Origin: Trichoplusia ni
Taxonomy: Eukaryota > Arthropoda > Insecta > Lepidoptera > Noctuidae
DNA length: 64,000 nucleotides
Direction of reading: 5' to 3'
Assembly (NCBI RefSeq): GCF_003590095.1
Contig: NC_039480.1
Span: 11,509,328-11,573,327, forward strand
Part shown: piece by piece, positions 1 through 10,647 of the stretch
Position numbering within the stretch: position 1 is the stretch's first letter
Layout of the letters: each line of letters starts with the position of its first letter
The notes under the pieces: generated by a model
Database searches by the model: none
What the model was told of the DNA's origin: nothing
The model's input: only the letters and a program-made list of their open reading frames with translations
Translations under genes and position numbers: made by a program

Positions 1-3000
1 AGTATTTTTTGTAGGTGATCGTTTTTTTTATTTCAATTAAATACCCTTAAATATTTTACTTTACCACATAATATGCGAAATAGTCAATTTAAAATTAACT
101 GCGACGAAATTACTCGTGTAAAATTTCCAAATTCGATAATCTCGGCCTGTAAGACCAACACGCGAGCTTTGGAAGGTTAATTTATCATGATGGTTTATAC
201 TGGATAAGCCCAGCTTATTCTGACAAGTAACAAGCATAGAGGTACATTCTTTTAATTAATCCCACAGTAACAATTGATAACGCAGATATGTCTTTCGAAT
301 AAAACCTTTTCGCCCTTGTACCCTTTTCGAGGCGTGTGAATCTTTTGAGAAAGCTAGGGACTATTTACACTTTACTTCATTTTCGAACAAAAATAAATCT
401 TACTCCTTTCTCATAAAGTTTATTATCAGTTGTCATAAATTACTGAAATTCGGACATTGCGAAACCCAACAGTTCTGTGGAATTTAAGAATAATGGTTTA
501 TTTTTTGTTGCAGGTCTAAAAAGGTCACGTTGTTAACTTTTTAGCGACCCTTTTATTTGTAATATTTATTTCTTTTGTGCACTTTTACCATTTTCCCGGT
601 GTTATTTTTATTTACATGGTCATTTTTTTTACAATTTCCATGAAAAAATTTAGTGTATGTTCAACTTTATTTTTGAATATGTTTTCGCTTTATTTTCCTT
701 TTGCGGTAGATGCCGTAATTATTGATGTCAATGTTCAACGGTCTATTTATATTCTTATTGTCTTAGTGTTTTGATCTTAGAAGATTAATAATAATATTCT
801 ATCACCGGGAGTAGTCGTATAAAAGGTCAAGCTTTCCCAAGTGAAACGTATCCCTGTCTTATACTCAATTTCAACAGTCTGCTGAATTCCATCAAATGTT
901 TAGGACGAACCTTAGGATCCCAAGGGCTTGTTTTTAGGATAGCTTGTCCCTTTTATAGTCAAGGACAAAAGTAGTGCTACTGAATACATAATACTAGGTA
1001 AACTGTTAAAATGTAAACAGATACTTACGTAGCTCTCATTTATAACCGTTGCCGCTGCGGCTGTTTCTTAGAATAAGGATTTTCTTTGAGTTTTCTATGT
1101 TCTGTAGTTCGTTGGGAATATTTAAAAAGCATTTTTAGTCTTCTAACCTTATAAATATCGTACGTCATATGAAGCTGCAAAGGAAAGATATACCTGTAAC
1201 TATTACAAATACCTCTGCAGAATTTAATCTCAAAGGCTAATTAATAAAAAAATTAAATGCCTTCTAAACATATACTCAACTCTTTAATAATGAGGTTTAG
1301 TTTCGATCAAACAAATTCCATACTCTATTGACTTTTAATCACACTCGTTACACTACAAACTTTCCAACAACAATTTTATCTAAAACAAGCAAAGTTAGTT
1401 CTTTATCTGTTGGTTGTCAATAAAAATTCTCTTCGTTAGAAATTCAGACATTTGCTTTTACGAGAACGAGTTATGGGCACTTGATCTTAAACTTTGAAAA
1501 ATTTTAACGAAGCAAGAATTTTATACTCGTTTGACGTGAACGGAAAACTGGTTTGGATCAAGACTCGATGAGATTCAATCTCACATTGTTGACCTATAAA
1601 TAGAATCTTTGAATAGATGTGGGTAAAACTTACAACGATAATTTTAAACAAGCATGTTAGGGAAATAAATGTAAAAATATTTTTTGTCATTTTGTATATG
1701 CAAGGTTTAAATCTGCTGAAAATCAAAAACTAGTTTTCTCAAAATTAGCTGTAAGTGGTTTTGGATTTGATTTTAAAGACAAGATAGTTCATTCAATCAG
1801 AACCCACTAGAAAAATTAGCTGTCAGCATTGTAATGATTTAACGACTGAACTAGATTTGCACATGACACGACTTCATCAACCAATCACGGTCATGTATTT
1901 CATATTTCTGTAGATCCAAACTATGTAAAAAATTAATGTCCTTATATTTCCCTGAAGATGAACTGCAGTGCATCAAAACTGTAATTAAAATCAAAGAAAT
2001 GTTAATTTCGTGGAAGGGAGGTACTGCTTCCGAATTAGTTGACGGAAATATAAATATGAGCAAATAAGGGAGAACGTTAAATCGAGGAAGTAATTAATTA
2101 TTATTTGTAACATTCAGGAAATATGAATTCAGGTAATATCAAATCCGTAAATCAGCATCTAAAATAGTGATAGCATAGTACCGCTTGGTGATCAATAAAA
2201 GCCAAAAAAAAAACACTGCCAACGGGGTGGGAGTATTTCCGTCCCTTAGGGTAATCCAATTCAAGATGATTTGTAAACATAACACGAATAAATTAACACT
2301 TATAAAAGAAAAATATTATTTTTAGAAAAATATCCATTAAGCCTATTTTTTCTAAAGAAAAACCATTTCAACATAGAAATAAAAGTCACAATAAAAAGTG
2401 AAGTATGTTTACCGTGCTAACGGGCATAACTTTCCCTGCGCAATTACAACCTATTTTCCAGACGTTGAACTTAATTAGTAAGTACCGATGGCACAGCAAG
2501 AAATACAACAAATTGTCCCATAGCACCCGTTCAATTCCCGTTTACCGTAAACGTTTTGAGGGTTAATTATCAAAGTCCTTTTTCCTTATCTTCCCCAATA
2601 CTTTTAGGGCCCGAGTGTCTAACACAAAGCAAATTGCTAATACTCGATAGCTGTGGGAAAGGGCGCCCAATGGCCCATTTCCTGAAGAAGCTTTATCTTT
2701 TTCTTTCCTTTCAGTAAACTAGGTATGTAATGTATAGAGACGTCAAGGAATCCTGTGCCCCTAATACGAGTTTAAGTTTTACGACGCCAACTCGCTGCGT
2801 CGTTACGATTTTATTATTATGCTGATGGCAACAGAACCGATATCGGGATATTGCTATATTTTGCTATCACTACAATCTTTGGGGACCCGGGTTGGAGAAT
2901 ATTGTTGCATGTCTTCAAGTGTATTTTCGGGACGAAGAAGGTTTGAGTTCAGTAGACACGGAATATGTATTAGCCGTAAAAGAATGAGGAGAAAAGTTAA

Positions 3001-5227
3001 CGCAAGGGATGTGTGAAAGAAGATTCAATTTCGTTGACACTAACCAATTTGGCAAAAAATATTGCGATAATAACAAATTTTGTGTATAAAATGACATAGA
3101 AAATATTTATACACTAACAAAAAAACTATTAGTTTTGACTAATCATTTCTTAAGTCTTTTCGAAAACGGATAATACTTAAAGGTACTTCTCATCTCAAGT
3201 ACGTACGTCTGAAAATCCTTTGTTCTGGAATACACACCTTTTTACCCGATTTTTCGGATACAGATAATCCAATAGAATTCCACTCCAATGGTAATCTAGG
3301 GTCCACCTCTCTAATACTTATTTAAATATACAGATTCTGTAACAACGTTCAATAAGCTGATACGGAACCACTAATGCAAGTAGTGGGTCGATCTGAAACT
3401 TTAACTGCCAAACCCATATCAGAATCCAGTGGAGGTTTCTCGTCTCCCTTATCTCATGCGGTTCCTTGTACCGTATCATTATGACCGATTGCTCAAAAAT
3501 TGTTAAGGGTTTTACCACATCAGTCGAAGTCATCAATTGTTTGGGACGATAGATTGGTGGGTAGTTTTGATTGGCGGGCGGATATTGTCGCATAAACTGT
3601 CATTTCAGCTATCGATGGCTTTAATCGGTTTGTTGTTTGGGCGATCGACGGACACTACTGAAATATATCTTTGGACAATAGCTACTTAGGTACTGAGGTT
3701 TAGAAATCATCTTTTTTACTAATCGATAATTGGTTGACGTTCCAAATCGATCAACGGAATTGAATAAATCCATCGATCATTTTTGGTAGGAAATTTCGAT
3801 GGCCATTAAAATAATCCATTATACATCAATGGACTAAAATCCTAGGTGTTTTCCTACAGCTTTATGCTTGGAAGACTTGTTGCTTACTTCTAATACCAAT
3901 AACTGTAAATAATGTTACGAGTCTCAATGTGTATTTATATGTGTATTACAGATCGGGAATGGAAGAAAATGTCTATGAAGCTTGGAAGATTGGACTTAAG
4001 GAAAAGGTTATTGTCATCAGCGATGGACCCGACTTCTATATTAAAAATATATAAAAGGTTATTCGGTAGAGAATATAATAACACGAATATAGCGCTGGCT
4101 TACCTATCCCTACAAATATTATTTTAATGTGTCTTTAAGGATGGCTAAAACCAAATAATTACAGGTACAACAACATGTATTAGTTTACGTCTTAATTATA
4201 ATGGTACCAACGAATTCAATGACCAATTCATGCAAGGATCAATTCAATGAACGTAAACAAATGAAATGCAAGAAAAAGTAAATATAACTTTATCCTTCAT
4301 AGTCGAAGATCAAACCATACGAAGAAAGCTAAAGCTAAACACGTTGCGATTCCAATATGAGCATTTTCAGCATTTAATTAATATGAGGAGTCCATTCAAA
4401 TGCACAGCAATAGAAATTCCAATGGCTACGTACAATTCAAAATCCATATCTAAGGTAAAGCCATACCTATGAAATTCCGTAGCCCGTAGTAGTCCGTAGG
4501 CATTCGTAGCTTAGTGCTGAGTGAAAAACGTAGCACTCGGCATCTGAATTGATAGCGTTTGTCGCTTTGAGTGGCTGCTGTACACAAAAATGAATGGTAA
4601 GTTATAAACCAATAAGCTTTAATTAAAAGCCATCATATTATCTAAGCATGGTAATTCATCAGTAAATTGTTGTGTCATATAATACATTTTCAATTCTCCC
4701 AACATTTATTGGTTGGTGACATAAATTCACGTCCAAATTCAATGTATCAAAATGCTCATGTTGGTTTACGAGAAAACTTTAGGCATAAACTTTGTGACGA
4801 AGTAAAGTGATATCTCGTAAATCAGCTTCCTGAGAACATCACACAAATTCTCTGGAACATTCCATTTCGTTTGTAATTGTACCAATGTCGTAATTAGCAA
4901 GCTTCACAAAACGTCATGTGGTTTGGAAGACGGTAATGTATGCGTAATATGGCGCTAAGGTTTCCAACGTAAGGTATCTGTGTACCTGTTACAACCTATA
5001 TATATGTATATATATTATGAAACTGTTCACTCATATTGGATTTTTTATAATATTTTACTGCTTTTAAATTAAAGGGAGAGTAAGTAGTCCCACAAAAAAA
5101 TAACATCTGGTTTCAATCGGTAAATTTTTAAAAATAGCTTTTACTCCCAGCTTCGCCCACGAAGAAACTGGTTATTGCTGCGTAAAAATAGTCTACGTTA
5201 TTCTAGGACCAACTTTAGCACAAATAT
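1..5227. other. gene-free AT-rich stretch
   Basis: I see no gene, RNA gene or complete mobile element here. The open frames are 60-91 codons long, AT-driven and without recognisable motifs. A small cluster of TCGAT words lies at about 3605-3805, and short CGTAG repetitions lie at 4476-4540. Neither can be given a function from sequence alone. Confidence 0.6.
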
Positions 5228-5460
5228 ATAAATATACAAGCTGATGCCCGTGGTCCCATCTGCTACAAATCGAAAATGATCACACGGGAAAATAAAATCG
5301 GGATAAAAGCAAGTCTCTGTGGTAATCCCAGTAATAAAGTATCTGTGTACCAAGCTTCATCTAAATCTGTTCAGTGATTTTTGTGTGAAAGAGGAACAAA
5401 CTCCTATACATACAAAATTTCGCGCCTTTAATACTAGTGGAATTCTCTTTTCAAAATTGA
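5228..5460 (+). repeat. lepidopteran dispersed repeat (RTE/SINE-type 3' region), plus orientation
   Basis: The copy opens with 'caagctgatgcccgtgg', passes through 'atcgaaaatgat' and 'cgggataaaa', and ends with 'catctaaatctgttcagtg' and 'gcgcctttaatactagtgg'. The same blocks occur in the same order in the reverse complement of 38452-38614, so two copies of the family are in the window. This layout is widespread in moth and butterfly genomes. Assignment to an RTE-like source is from memory of such repeats and is not certain. Confidence 0.6.
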
Positions 5461-5990
5461 TAAAAGCGGTTGACTGTGTCCAATATACACTTACAAAATA
5501 ATGACATTATACTGTATAGAGACAATATAAACACGCCTAAAACTTGACAAATAAATATATATTATGACATATAAAGCCTCAATGATTAGTTTCGTCATTC
5601 ATAAAACAAATATAAAAGCGTGTCTCAATAATGGATGTTCCCTCGTAAACCTCTCTTTTTGCTTTTGACAAATGAAGTGTCATACAATTTATCTCTCTGT
5701 TTGCAATCGCAGAAATATATGTTTATCAAACAAGTAAGTGTTTTGGCCTGTTTTCGTCATTTATCAAATACTACTTCACGAGCCAGTCACTTACAGAGTA
5801 GTTTAAGTCCAATCATCCTCCATTTTGGAATCTATAACATAATGTAGGCTTTATTTATACGTCCTATAGAAAATCAACTGATCTTGTTATATTTGCACAA
5901 ACGTATCAGCAAAAAACCCACTTATATACACCTCAAATTAAATAATTTACGTAACATCAACACCAGAATATAAAATATTTATCTCGCATT
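5461..5990. other. interval upstream of LINE ORF1
   Basis: No gene is seen. Part of this interval is probably the 5' untranslated region of the retrotransposon whose ORF1 starts at 5991. I cannot place the 5' end of the element, because no convincing target duplication matches the flank after its A-rich tail. Confidence 0.4.
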
Positions 5991-6830
5991 ATGGAGTCTC
6001 ACAATTGTGGATCTTGTGGTGAGATATTAACCGATGGAGTTCGCTGCACAGTCTGTAGCCAAGACCTGCACTTTCACTGCGCGGGAATCACTGAGGCTGG
6101 TTTTCGCAAGCTTGGGGACAGGAAGCTTTCATGGCGCTGTGGTAAGTGTAAGCAGTCTGGTATGAATAGCACTCTAGCACCCTCTTCTCCGAGAATTGAG
6201 CCAGATTCCTTAGTACTGAAGGAAATTAAAGCCCTAGCCGAGAAACTGGAACCGCTGGAATCGCTGAGGGATGAGGTCGTTAGACTGAGGAAGGAATTCG
6301 CTGAGCTGAAGTCCGCAGTCGACGATAACACCAAAGAAATGAAAGCCTTCAACACTAGAATAAGTCTCGTCGAATCTCGTTTGGTGCAGGTTGAGAAGTC
6401 GCAGAGTCAGATTGACCAAATCAAAATCAGGTTGGACCAAATGGAACAAGAAATGAATTCTAGTGAGCAATGGGCTAGGATGAACAATGTTGAAATCAAA
6501 GGTGTTCCCCAAACGGCCAGAGAAAACTTGTTCGATATCCTAGCTAAAATTGGTTCCAAAATCGAGTATCCTGTCACCAAGTCGCAGATTAATTTCATTA
6601 CCAGAGTGCCTACGCGGGAGAAAGACCGTACTAAGCCGATTGTTGTGTGTTTTTGCAACCGGTACGTCAAGGAGGATTTCATTGCTGCGGCCAGACTTGT
6701 ATCCAAGAGTAATCCTATAACTGCCTCACTAATTGGATTCTCAGAAAATCATAGGATTTACGTGAATGACCACCTGACTGTGCACAATAAAGTCTTCTGG
6801 CGAAGGCTAAGAAAGCGGCTGGTGAAATGA
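5991..6830 (+). CDS. LINE ORF1 protein, PHD finger plus coiled coil, 3' end frameshifted
   Basis: This 279-residue frame encodes the ORF1 chaperone-type protein of the retrotransposon, which is expected to bind the element RNA. Residues 6-53 form a C4HC3 PHD-type zinc finger (Cys6, Cys9, Cys19, Cys22, His27, Cys30, Cys50, Cys53). Residues about 75-155 are rich in heptad-like Leu/Glu/Lys and look like a coiled coil. Residues about 160-260 (starting near ARMNNVEIKGVP) resemble the LINE ORF1 domain that Pfam relates to baculovirus FP proteins; that is family knowledge recalled, not searched. The frame stops early at 6830. From about 6792 the -1 frame continues a typical ORF1 ending (QYIWIKHAKIH) to a TAA at 6934-6936. 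This indicates one lost base and about 48 lost residues. The start is the first ATG, directly before the zinc finger. Confidence 0.85.
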   Translation: MESHNCGSCGEILTDGVRCTVCSQDLHFHCAGITEAGFRKLGDRKLSWRCGKCKQSGMNSTLAPSSPRIEPDSLVLKEIKALAEKLEPLESLRDEVVRLRKEFAELKSAVDDNTKEMKAFNTRISLVESRLVQVEKSQSQIDQIKIRLDQMEQEMNSSEQWARMNNVEIKGVPQTARENLFDILAKIGSKIEYPVTKSQINFITRVPTREKDRTKPIVVCFCNRYVKEDFIAAARLVSKSNPITASLIGFSENHRIYVNDHLTVHNKVFWRRLRKRLVK

Positions 6831-7484
6831 ATTTTCAATACATCTGGATCAAACATGCGAAGATACACTTACGAAAAACGGACAGTTCAAATATAATAAT
6901 TGTGAAAACGGAGAAAGATCTTACGAAAATATCTTAATTTTACCAAAAAAAAATGTTATCCTCTTAATACGAATCAATTTCCATAAAATTTATATTTATT
7001 TAATTATTGTATTGCGTTTGAAGTTTGAGAACTACTGGATTCAGTGTGCATACCATGTATTCCTTCAATATCAGTGTCGCTTCGCAGTGTCAACCAATGA
7101 GCACGCAACTAATTATTCTCACACCTCTAATGTGTGCCATTGCAAACTTAGTCTTATCTTTAGTACATTAGTGGTTAATTTCTTTTGGCACATGGTGTCG
7201 GTTGGGACCATTTGTTGTCGGATGGTAGTGTTTACTCAATGCTTTGTTCCTATTCATAAGTCATTAGCGATGAATTCTCAAAGCTTGATAATTATGGGTC
7301 ACCGTGTATTTCTGTGTGTGGATTATTTTGCATGCATTATTTTGCTTTCTCCCTGCTGCTGTGTAATTCACTGCAGTTATTATAATATTTCTGTTAAGTT
7401 TTCAATAACTGTGCGCCGTATATCATTGTTGCATATTGTGGTTATTATTTTATGTTTGATATTAGTTATTGTTAAAAGAAAAAA
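6831..7484 (+). other. inter-ORF region of the LINE
   Basis: The first 106 bases still encode the ORF1 C-terminus in the shifted frame, to 6936. The rest is T-rich. A frame open from 7012 to 7491 (about 159 codons, many Cys, Val and Ile, no family recognised, no ATG at its 5' end) runs into ORF2. Its stop codon overlaps the ORF2 start as ATGGTAA. I treat it as an open spacer, not a proven gene. Confidence 0.5.
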
Positions 7485-10373
7485 ATGGTAAATCTAAATA
7501 TCTACTATCAGAATGTGCGTGGATTGCGTACGAAAACGCTCGGCTTGTACAGGAACATATGTTTAAATTCTTATGACGTAATAATATTTACTGAGACGTG
7601 GTTAGTGGACAGTGTGAATAACAGTGAGCTATTTGACGGGAGGTATTTAGTGTGGAGACGTGACCGTGATTATTGTCGAACATCTCAAACACGGGGAGGC
7701 GGTGTCCTAATAGCGGTTAGGAAAGACTTGACGGTCGTAGATAGGTCGGACTGGTACAGCTCTGCTGAGGACCTTTGGATATCAATAGTGTTAAAAAGGA
7801 CCAAACCGTCAATTAGTTACAGCATTCATATTTGCGCTCTTTATCTTTGTGCCGAAAATGCAGGTAATTCATATTACACACAGCTGGACAATTTCACAAA
7901 GAAACTAAACGATTTAATGATGACGCACTTGACAAATACATTTCTAATAGCAGGCGATTTCAACTTTGGCGATCATATAGATTGGTCGATTAACAATAGT
8001 GGTTCTGATCTTATTCCTATTAATTTTTCTGGCCAACAGCTTACGCATTTTATTGACACAATAAATACCTGTAGTCTGTCGCAATATAACGGTACCCGTA
8101 ATGCAAACGGTAGGCTACTGGATCTCGTTTTTTCAAATGGTAACGTATCTGTCGAGGAGTGTCAGGAGCCACTTGCATTACCTATTGACATGCATCATAA
8201 ACCTTTGATTATTCAGGCTGACTTTGTTGAACTGCACATGTTAAAAATAAAAAGTATGACTAAATACCAGTTTTATAAGGGCGATTATGAAGCTATTCGA
8301 TCGGATCTTGATCAGGTGAACTGGGATGAGTTACTATCTACTCAGTCACTTGATCGGGCCGTAAAATTATTCTATGAGAAGCTGTATGCGTTAAGAGATC
8401 AATATATACCCACTAAGTCACTTAAAGCATCGTCCCACCCAGCCTGGTACAATCGAGCTCTGATTAAAGTCCTTAAAGAAAAATACAAATATCACTCTAA
8501 GTATAAACTATACGGCAACCTCTCAGACTATAATGCGTTCACTCTGCTACGCAAGAGAGCTATCAAGATGGAACAAGAATGCTTTGATACCTATATGCTT
8601 AACGTAGAATCCTCTATTGCTAATAACCCAAGGTCGTTTTGGTCTTTTGTGAAAAATAGAAAAAACAAGTCTTCGTTTCCTAGCATATTACACTATCAGG
8701 GAGAGGTTGCTGATTCCGGTGAGGATATCAGTAACTTATTCGCAAAGTACTTTCATTCTACGTTCGTTGAGCCTGACCCCACTAACACGGAGCCTAGTGA
8801 GTCCAAACAAACATGCCCCAGTGTAAATTCTATTAGTTCCATACAAGTGTCAGCCGAAACAGTTCTTTCATTATTAAAAAAAATAGATCTTACTAAATCC
8901 GGTGGACCTGACAACATACCACCGATATTTATTGTGAATTGTGCAAATAGTCTACTTATACCGATATGTATATTGTTTACTCGATCTTTAAATGAGGGCG
9001 TGGTTCCAAAAATGTGGAAATCGGCTTATATAACACCAGTCTTGAAAAAAGGCGACAAGTCGAATGTTGCGAACTATCGTCCTATTTCGAAATTATGTCT
9101 CTTTGCCAAAATCTTAGAACGAATAGTATACGATCAGTTATACTCGGCTGTACGAGTTTGCATTGGTGACGAGCAACATGGGTTTCTTCGCGCGCGATCC
9201 ACCACATCTAATCTGCTTCTTTCGACTAATTTTATTTTAAAACATATGCAACATAGAGTGCAAACAGACGTTATCTATACTGATTACAGTAAGTGTTTCG
9301 ACAGAATCGACCAGCGTATGCTCTTGCAGAGGCTACACGCAGTTGGTATGCATGGTGACTTGTATCGTTGGTTTTGCTCTTATATTGAGAATCGGACGCA
9401 GGCTGTAGTTCTTCATGGTTACAAATCAGGATGGTGTACCATCCCATCTGGTGTACCTCAGGGCTCACTCCTGGGTCCTCTTTTGTTTGTAATATTTGTA
9501 GCTGACATAAAATCCTGCTTCAAGTATAGCAACATATTACTGTATGCGGATGACATGAAAATCTTGAAAGCTGTACGTAGTTTGTCGGACTCTGAGGAAT
9601 TACAAGAAGATCTTAACAGATTTGCAGACTATTGTAAGCGTTACAAACTCCAATTAAATGTATCCAAATGCACGTATGTTTGTTTTTCGCGGCTTAATTC
9701 AAACATTTCTTATAATTATTCGCTTAATAATCAAGTAATTAATAAATTAACTTATATTAAGGACCTAGGAGTTATCCAGGACAGTAAGTTACTGTTTGAC
9801 AAACATGTAGATTACATCGTCAATAAAGCTTCTAAAGCTCTTGGCTTCATATTAAGAACCTCAGCCTGTTTTCGTTCCTTAAAAACAATTAAAATATTGT
9901 ACTGTTCTTACGTACGCAGTCATCTTGAGTACGCATCACAGGTATGGAATCCCCAGTACTTGGTTTACATAAATCGCATTGAAGGAATTCAAAAAAGATT
10001 CTTGCGTTATCTGGACTACAGAGCTCGTCAGACAACAAATGGTTATATAAACAGATGTAGACGCTATCACTTCTTGCCACTTGAATACAGACGTAAAGTT
10101 AATGATATTTGTGTTTTGACTAATATTGCAAATGGCACCATTGATTGTCCTGAGTTATTGTCTAACATAGGGCTCCGCACTAATCCGATAGGACTTAGGC
10201 AGCGGCCAGTATTGGATATAGCTTTTTCATCTACTAATTATGCAGGCAACTCCTTTTTCATGCGAGCTGCTAGAAGCTTTAATGATCTTTCGCAAGGTTC
10301 TGACATTGATATTTTCTGCACAAACGCTAGCTCAATTAGAAGGCAGATGACCCATAGCTACTTTATCGGTTGA
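7485..10373 (+). CDS. LINE ORF2: endonuclease and reverse transcriptase
   Basis: This 962-residue protein nicks target DNA and copies the element RNA there (target-primed reverse transcription). The N-terminal 240 residues are an apurinic-type (EEP) endonuclease: QNVRGLRTK at the start, FTETWL near residue 35, RGGGVLIAV, AGDFNF at 156-161 and DMHHKPL at 235-241. The last occupies the place of the usual SDH-type catalytic motif. The reverse transcriptase lies at about residues 440-750, with NYRPIS at 530, GVPQGSLLGPLLF at 656-668 and the catalytic YADD at 687-690. The C-terminal region contains EYASQVWNP and a thumb/C-terminal segment typical of the CR1/Jockey group. There are no internal stops or frameshifts, so the copy is probably young. 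The ATG at 7485 follows an A-rich run, and the endonuclease begins at once, which supports this start. Confidence 0.95.
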   Translation: MVNLNIYYQNVRGLRTKTLGLYRNICLNSYDVIIFTETWLVDSVNNSELFDGRYLVWRRDRDYCRTSQTRGGGVLIAVRKDLTVVDRSDWYSSAEDLWISIVLKRTKPSISYSIHICALYLCAENAGNSYYTQLDNFTKKLNDLMMTHLTNTFLIAGDFNFGDHIDWSINNSGSDLIPINFSGQQLTHFIDTINTCSLSQYNGTRNANGRLLDLVFSNGNVSVEECQEPLALPIDMHHKPLIIQADFVELHMLKIKSMTKYQFYKGDYEAIRSDLDQVNWDELLSTQSLDRAVKLFYEKLYALRDQYIPTKSLKASSHPAWYNRALIKVLKEKYKYHSKYKLYGNLSDYNAFTLLRKRAIKMEQECFDTYMLNVESSIANNPRSFWSFVKNRKNKSSFPSILHYQGEVADSGEDISNLFAKYFHSTFVEPDPTNTEPSESKQTCPSVNSISSIQVSAETVLSLLKKIDLTKSGGPDNIPPIFIVNCANSLLIPICILFTRSLNEGVVPKMWKSAYITPVLKKGDKSNVANYRPISKLCLFAKILERIVYDQLYSAVRVCIGDEQHGFLRARSTTSNLLLSTNFILKHMQHRVQTDVIYTDYSKCFDRIDQRMLLQRLHAVGMHGDLYRWFCSYIENRTQAVVLHGYKSGWCTIPSGVPQGSLLGPLLFVIFVADIKSCFKYSNILLYADDMKILKAVRSLSDSEELQEDLNRFADYCKRYKLQLNVSKCTYVCFSRLNSNISYNYSLNNQVINKLTYIKDLGVIQDSKLLFDKHVDYIVNKASKALGFILRTSACFRSLKTIKILYCSYVRSHLEYASQVWNPQYLVYINRIEGIQKRFLRYLDYRARQTTNGYINRCRRYHFLPLEYRRKVNDICVLTNIANGTIDCPELLSNIGLRTNPIGLRQRPVLDIAFSSTNYAGNSFFMRAARSFNDLSQGSDIDIFCTNASSIRRQMTHSYFIG

Positions 10374-10647
10374 ACTGATCTTAAACTGAGCATTTTTATT
10401 TTTTTCAGTTTAAACGTGGGCAGTTAATAGCAGTGTCGAACTATTGTAATATTTACCACATGACCTTTTAGTCTGTTCCCCCTTTATTCCCTTCCCCTTT
10501 CATTCCCCTTTATTTTGTGTTAAATGGTGCTTGCTTATTAATATGTGGAAGCTTGTAATTAGCAATTTGTTTATCTATGTAATACCTATTCTACTGATTA
10601 TTTGTCTGTAAGCTTTCCTATAAATAAATAAATAAAATAAAAAAAAA
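10374..10647 (+). other. LINE 3' untranslated region and tail
   Basis: This short region follows the ORF2 stop and contains a pyrimidine-rich stretch at about 10475-10515. It ends in tandem TAAA units merging into an A run. That type of tail is usual for CR1/Jockey-group elements and sets the 3' boundary at about 10647. Confidence 0.75.

Larger units (their letters stand above)
5991..10647 (+). mobile_element. CR1/Jockey-group non-LTR retrotransposon with ORF1, ORF2 and A-rich tail
   Basis: The element has two reading frames in the usual LINE order: a PHD-finger nucleic-acid-binding ORF1, then an endonuclease-reverse transcriptase ORF2. It ends in a TAAATAAATAAATAAAATAAAAAAAAA tail at about 10620-10647. 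A PHD-type ORF1 and an ORF2 opening with QNVRGLRTK are known from the CR1, Kiri and Daphne lineages, and I infer that group. ORF2 is open over all 962 codons, whereas ORF1 carries a frameshift near 6792. This copy could therefore supply ORF2 protein but not a full ORF1 protein. The start given is the first ORF1 codon; the true 5' end lies upstream and is not resolved. The word TTAATACGAA directly follows the tail and also occurs at 6964-6973, discussed under findings. Confidence 0.93.

Noticed and set aside
577..774. 65-codon hydrophobic frame
   Set aside because: AT-driven Phe/Ile/Tyr composition without a motif, as expected by chance in this DNA.
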